From Serilophus lunatus (taxonomy: Eukaryota > Chordata > Aves > Passeriformes > Eurylaimidae): DNA of 64,000 nt. Below are positions 62,955 through 64,000 of this stretch, in pieces. Position numbers and translations under genes: made by a program. Location of the stretch: the NCBI GenBank assembly GCA_013399895.1, contig VXBA01005361.1:723356-787355 (forward strand). The letters run 5' to 3'. Positions within the stretch are counted from its first letter, which is position 1, and each line of letters starts with the position of its first letter. The notes under the pieces are model-generated. The model was given only the letters and a program-made list of their open reading frames with translations, was not told the origin of the DNA and did not search any database.

Positions 62955-64000
62955 CTGCAACAAATGGCAGAAAAATACAAATGAAATCTGTGTCTCCTCT
63001 GCTGGGAGGATTTGGTCTTGCTACCAAACACTTCAAATATCCTACATTTCCATCACAGAGAGTAGATGACCACTGGGGACACTGGATAAGCAGAAGCTCA
63101 AACTGAAAAGAAGGACTATTCAGAATAAGAAGTCCAAAAGTATGGATTTCCACACAATTCGTTAATATTATCTCAGAATGCATTTGCCCTGTAGCAGCTG
63201 GATTAAATGAAAATTAAGTGCTCCAAACTTGGATGGCAATTAAACTTGAATGGGAATTAAATAATGTACAAACTGTTCATGGGATTGCAGCAGCATTTCA
63301 CTCTAAACATCCTGCCCCTTTGCCACTCAAAGGAGTGACACACAGTGCTATGCACCTTCAAGCATTGCTAAAGACACGGCAGGATTTTTGAGAAGTTCCA
63401 CAAAGTGTCCAAGCCAGGCAGTTGTAAGGAAGGAGAACAGGAACATGTTCACTGTATTTAAGCATCATCAGAAAGCAAGAGGCCTGAGCTTCCAACTCAG
63501 GGCTCAGAAGCAAAGGTGTTAAAATAGGCACCAGAATTAATGCCCAAAAGTAGAAAAAAATAAAGCCTGCTTAATTGGAACAGTAAAGAGCAGAATTCAG
63601 GAACTGCTCACTTCTAGAAAACCGTTAGATCAGGAAAAAACCCCAGTTATCAAAACATTAAGTTTAATGATTGAAAATGTCATGCAAAAAAAGCACTGGT
63701 GAGCTTTATCTACAGTATACAATGATAAATTTTCTGAACCTACTCATGCCAAGAGCTGAGCAGCTCAAAATTCCTGCCACTTTACATTTTTCTTCCAACA
63801 GCTTTTGCAATTTTTACAGTTACATTGGGAGGACGACTTCTCTGCTGCCCCTTTGCTGCAGGATATGACTACACATTTCTTGCTATGGTATTTTGCAGCA
63901 AAAATAAATCATAGAAAATTACATTATCAATACCTGATATTCAGTTTCAAATTCATTGCAAAGGGCTTTAGAAATGGGGAAACAAGACACGCCAGTATTT
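62955..64000 (-). other. SLC6A11: SLC6A11 intron, partial, running off the window
   Basis: This is the sequence upstream of the first visible exon on the gene strand. I looked for the preceding exon (expected to end in LGLDSQ) and did not find it, so this intron is longer than 1046 bp here. No repeat or RNA gene was recognised in it. Confidence 0.8.

Overview
The window looks like a stretch of vertebrate nuclear genome, most likely from a bird. It is AT-rich, has very few CpGs and no dense coding. The only interspersed repeats I recognise are about ten CR1 (chicken-repeat 1) LINE fragments in both orientations, some ending in the typical ATTCTATGATTCTAT-like 3' tail. I saw no Alu, L1 or B-element sequence, no CRISPR array and no prokaryotic operon. 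The species cannot be read from the sequence.

The one protein-coding gene I can support is the 3' part of SLC6A11 (GABA transporter GAT-3, sodium/chloride-dependent SLC6 family). It lies on the minus strand from the right edge down to a stop codon at 56421. Five coding exons can be set to the base: 62817-62954, 60356-60458, 59399-59499, 57931-58101 and 56421-56573. All have canonical AG acceptors, the four internal ones end in GT donors, and the phases agree across every junction. Together they give 666 nt, or 221 residues plus stop, covering late TM8 through TM12 and the cytoplasmic tail ending in ETHF. The 5' two thirds of the gene lies beyond 64000. A cluster of three overlapping AATAAA signals sits about 40-50 nt past the stop.

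The remaining ~56 kb, downstream of SLC6A11, holds no open reading frame that resembles a known protein. In tetrapods SLC6A1 (GAT-1) normally follows SLC6A11 in the same orientation, so this stretch is probably the SLC6A11-SLC6A1 interval and may include SLC6A1 5' noncoding sequence. The best clue is a local CpG-rich patch at about 48.78-49.45 kb, the only one of its kind here, carrying a good plus-strand splice donor. It is a candidate promoter, possibly bidirectional.

The rest is CR1 remnants (about 6.8, 30.2, 33.0-33.7, 34.4, 36.8-37.0, 40.7-41.2, 46.3, 52.1-52.6 and 55.3 kb), a 68-bp tandem duplication at 4.4 kb, microsatellites, homopolymer runs and unremarkable single-copy sequence. I found no convincing new biological system. 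The leads worth checking are the CpG-rich patch, the inverted CR1 pair at 36.8-37.0 kb and the lineage-specific stretch in the SLC6A11 tail.
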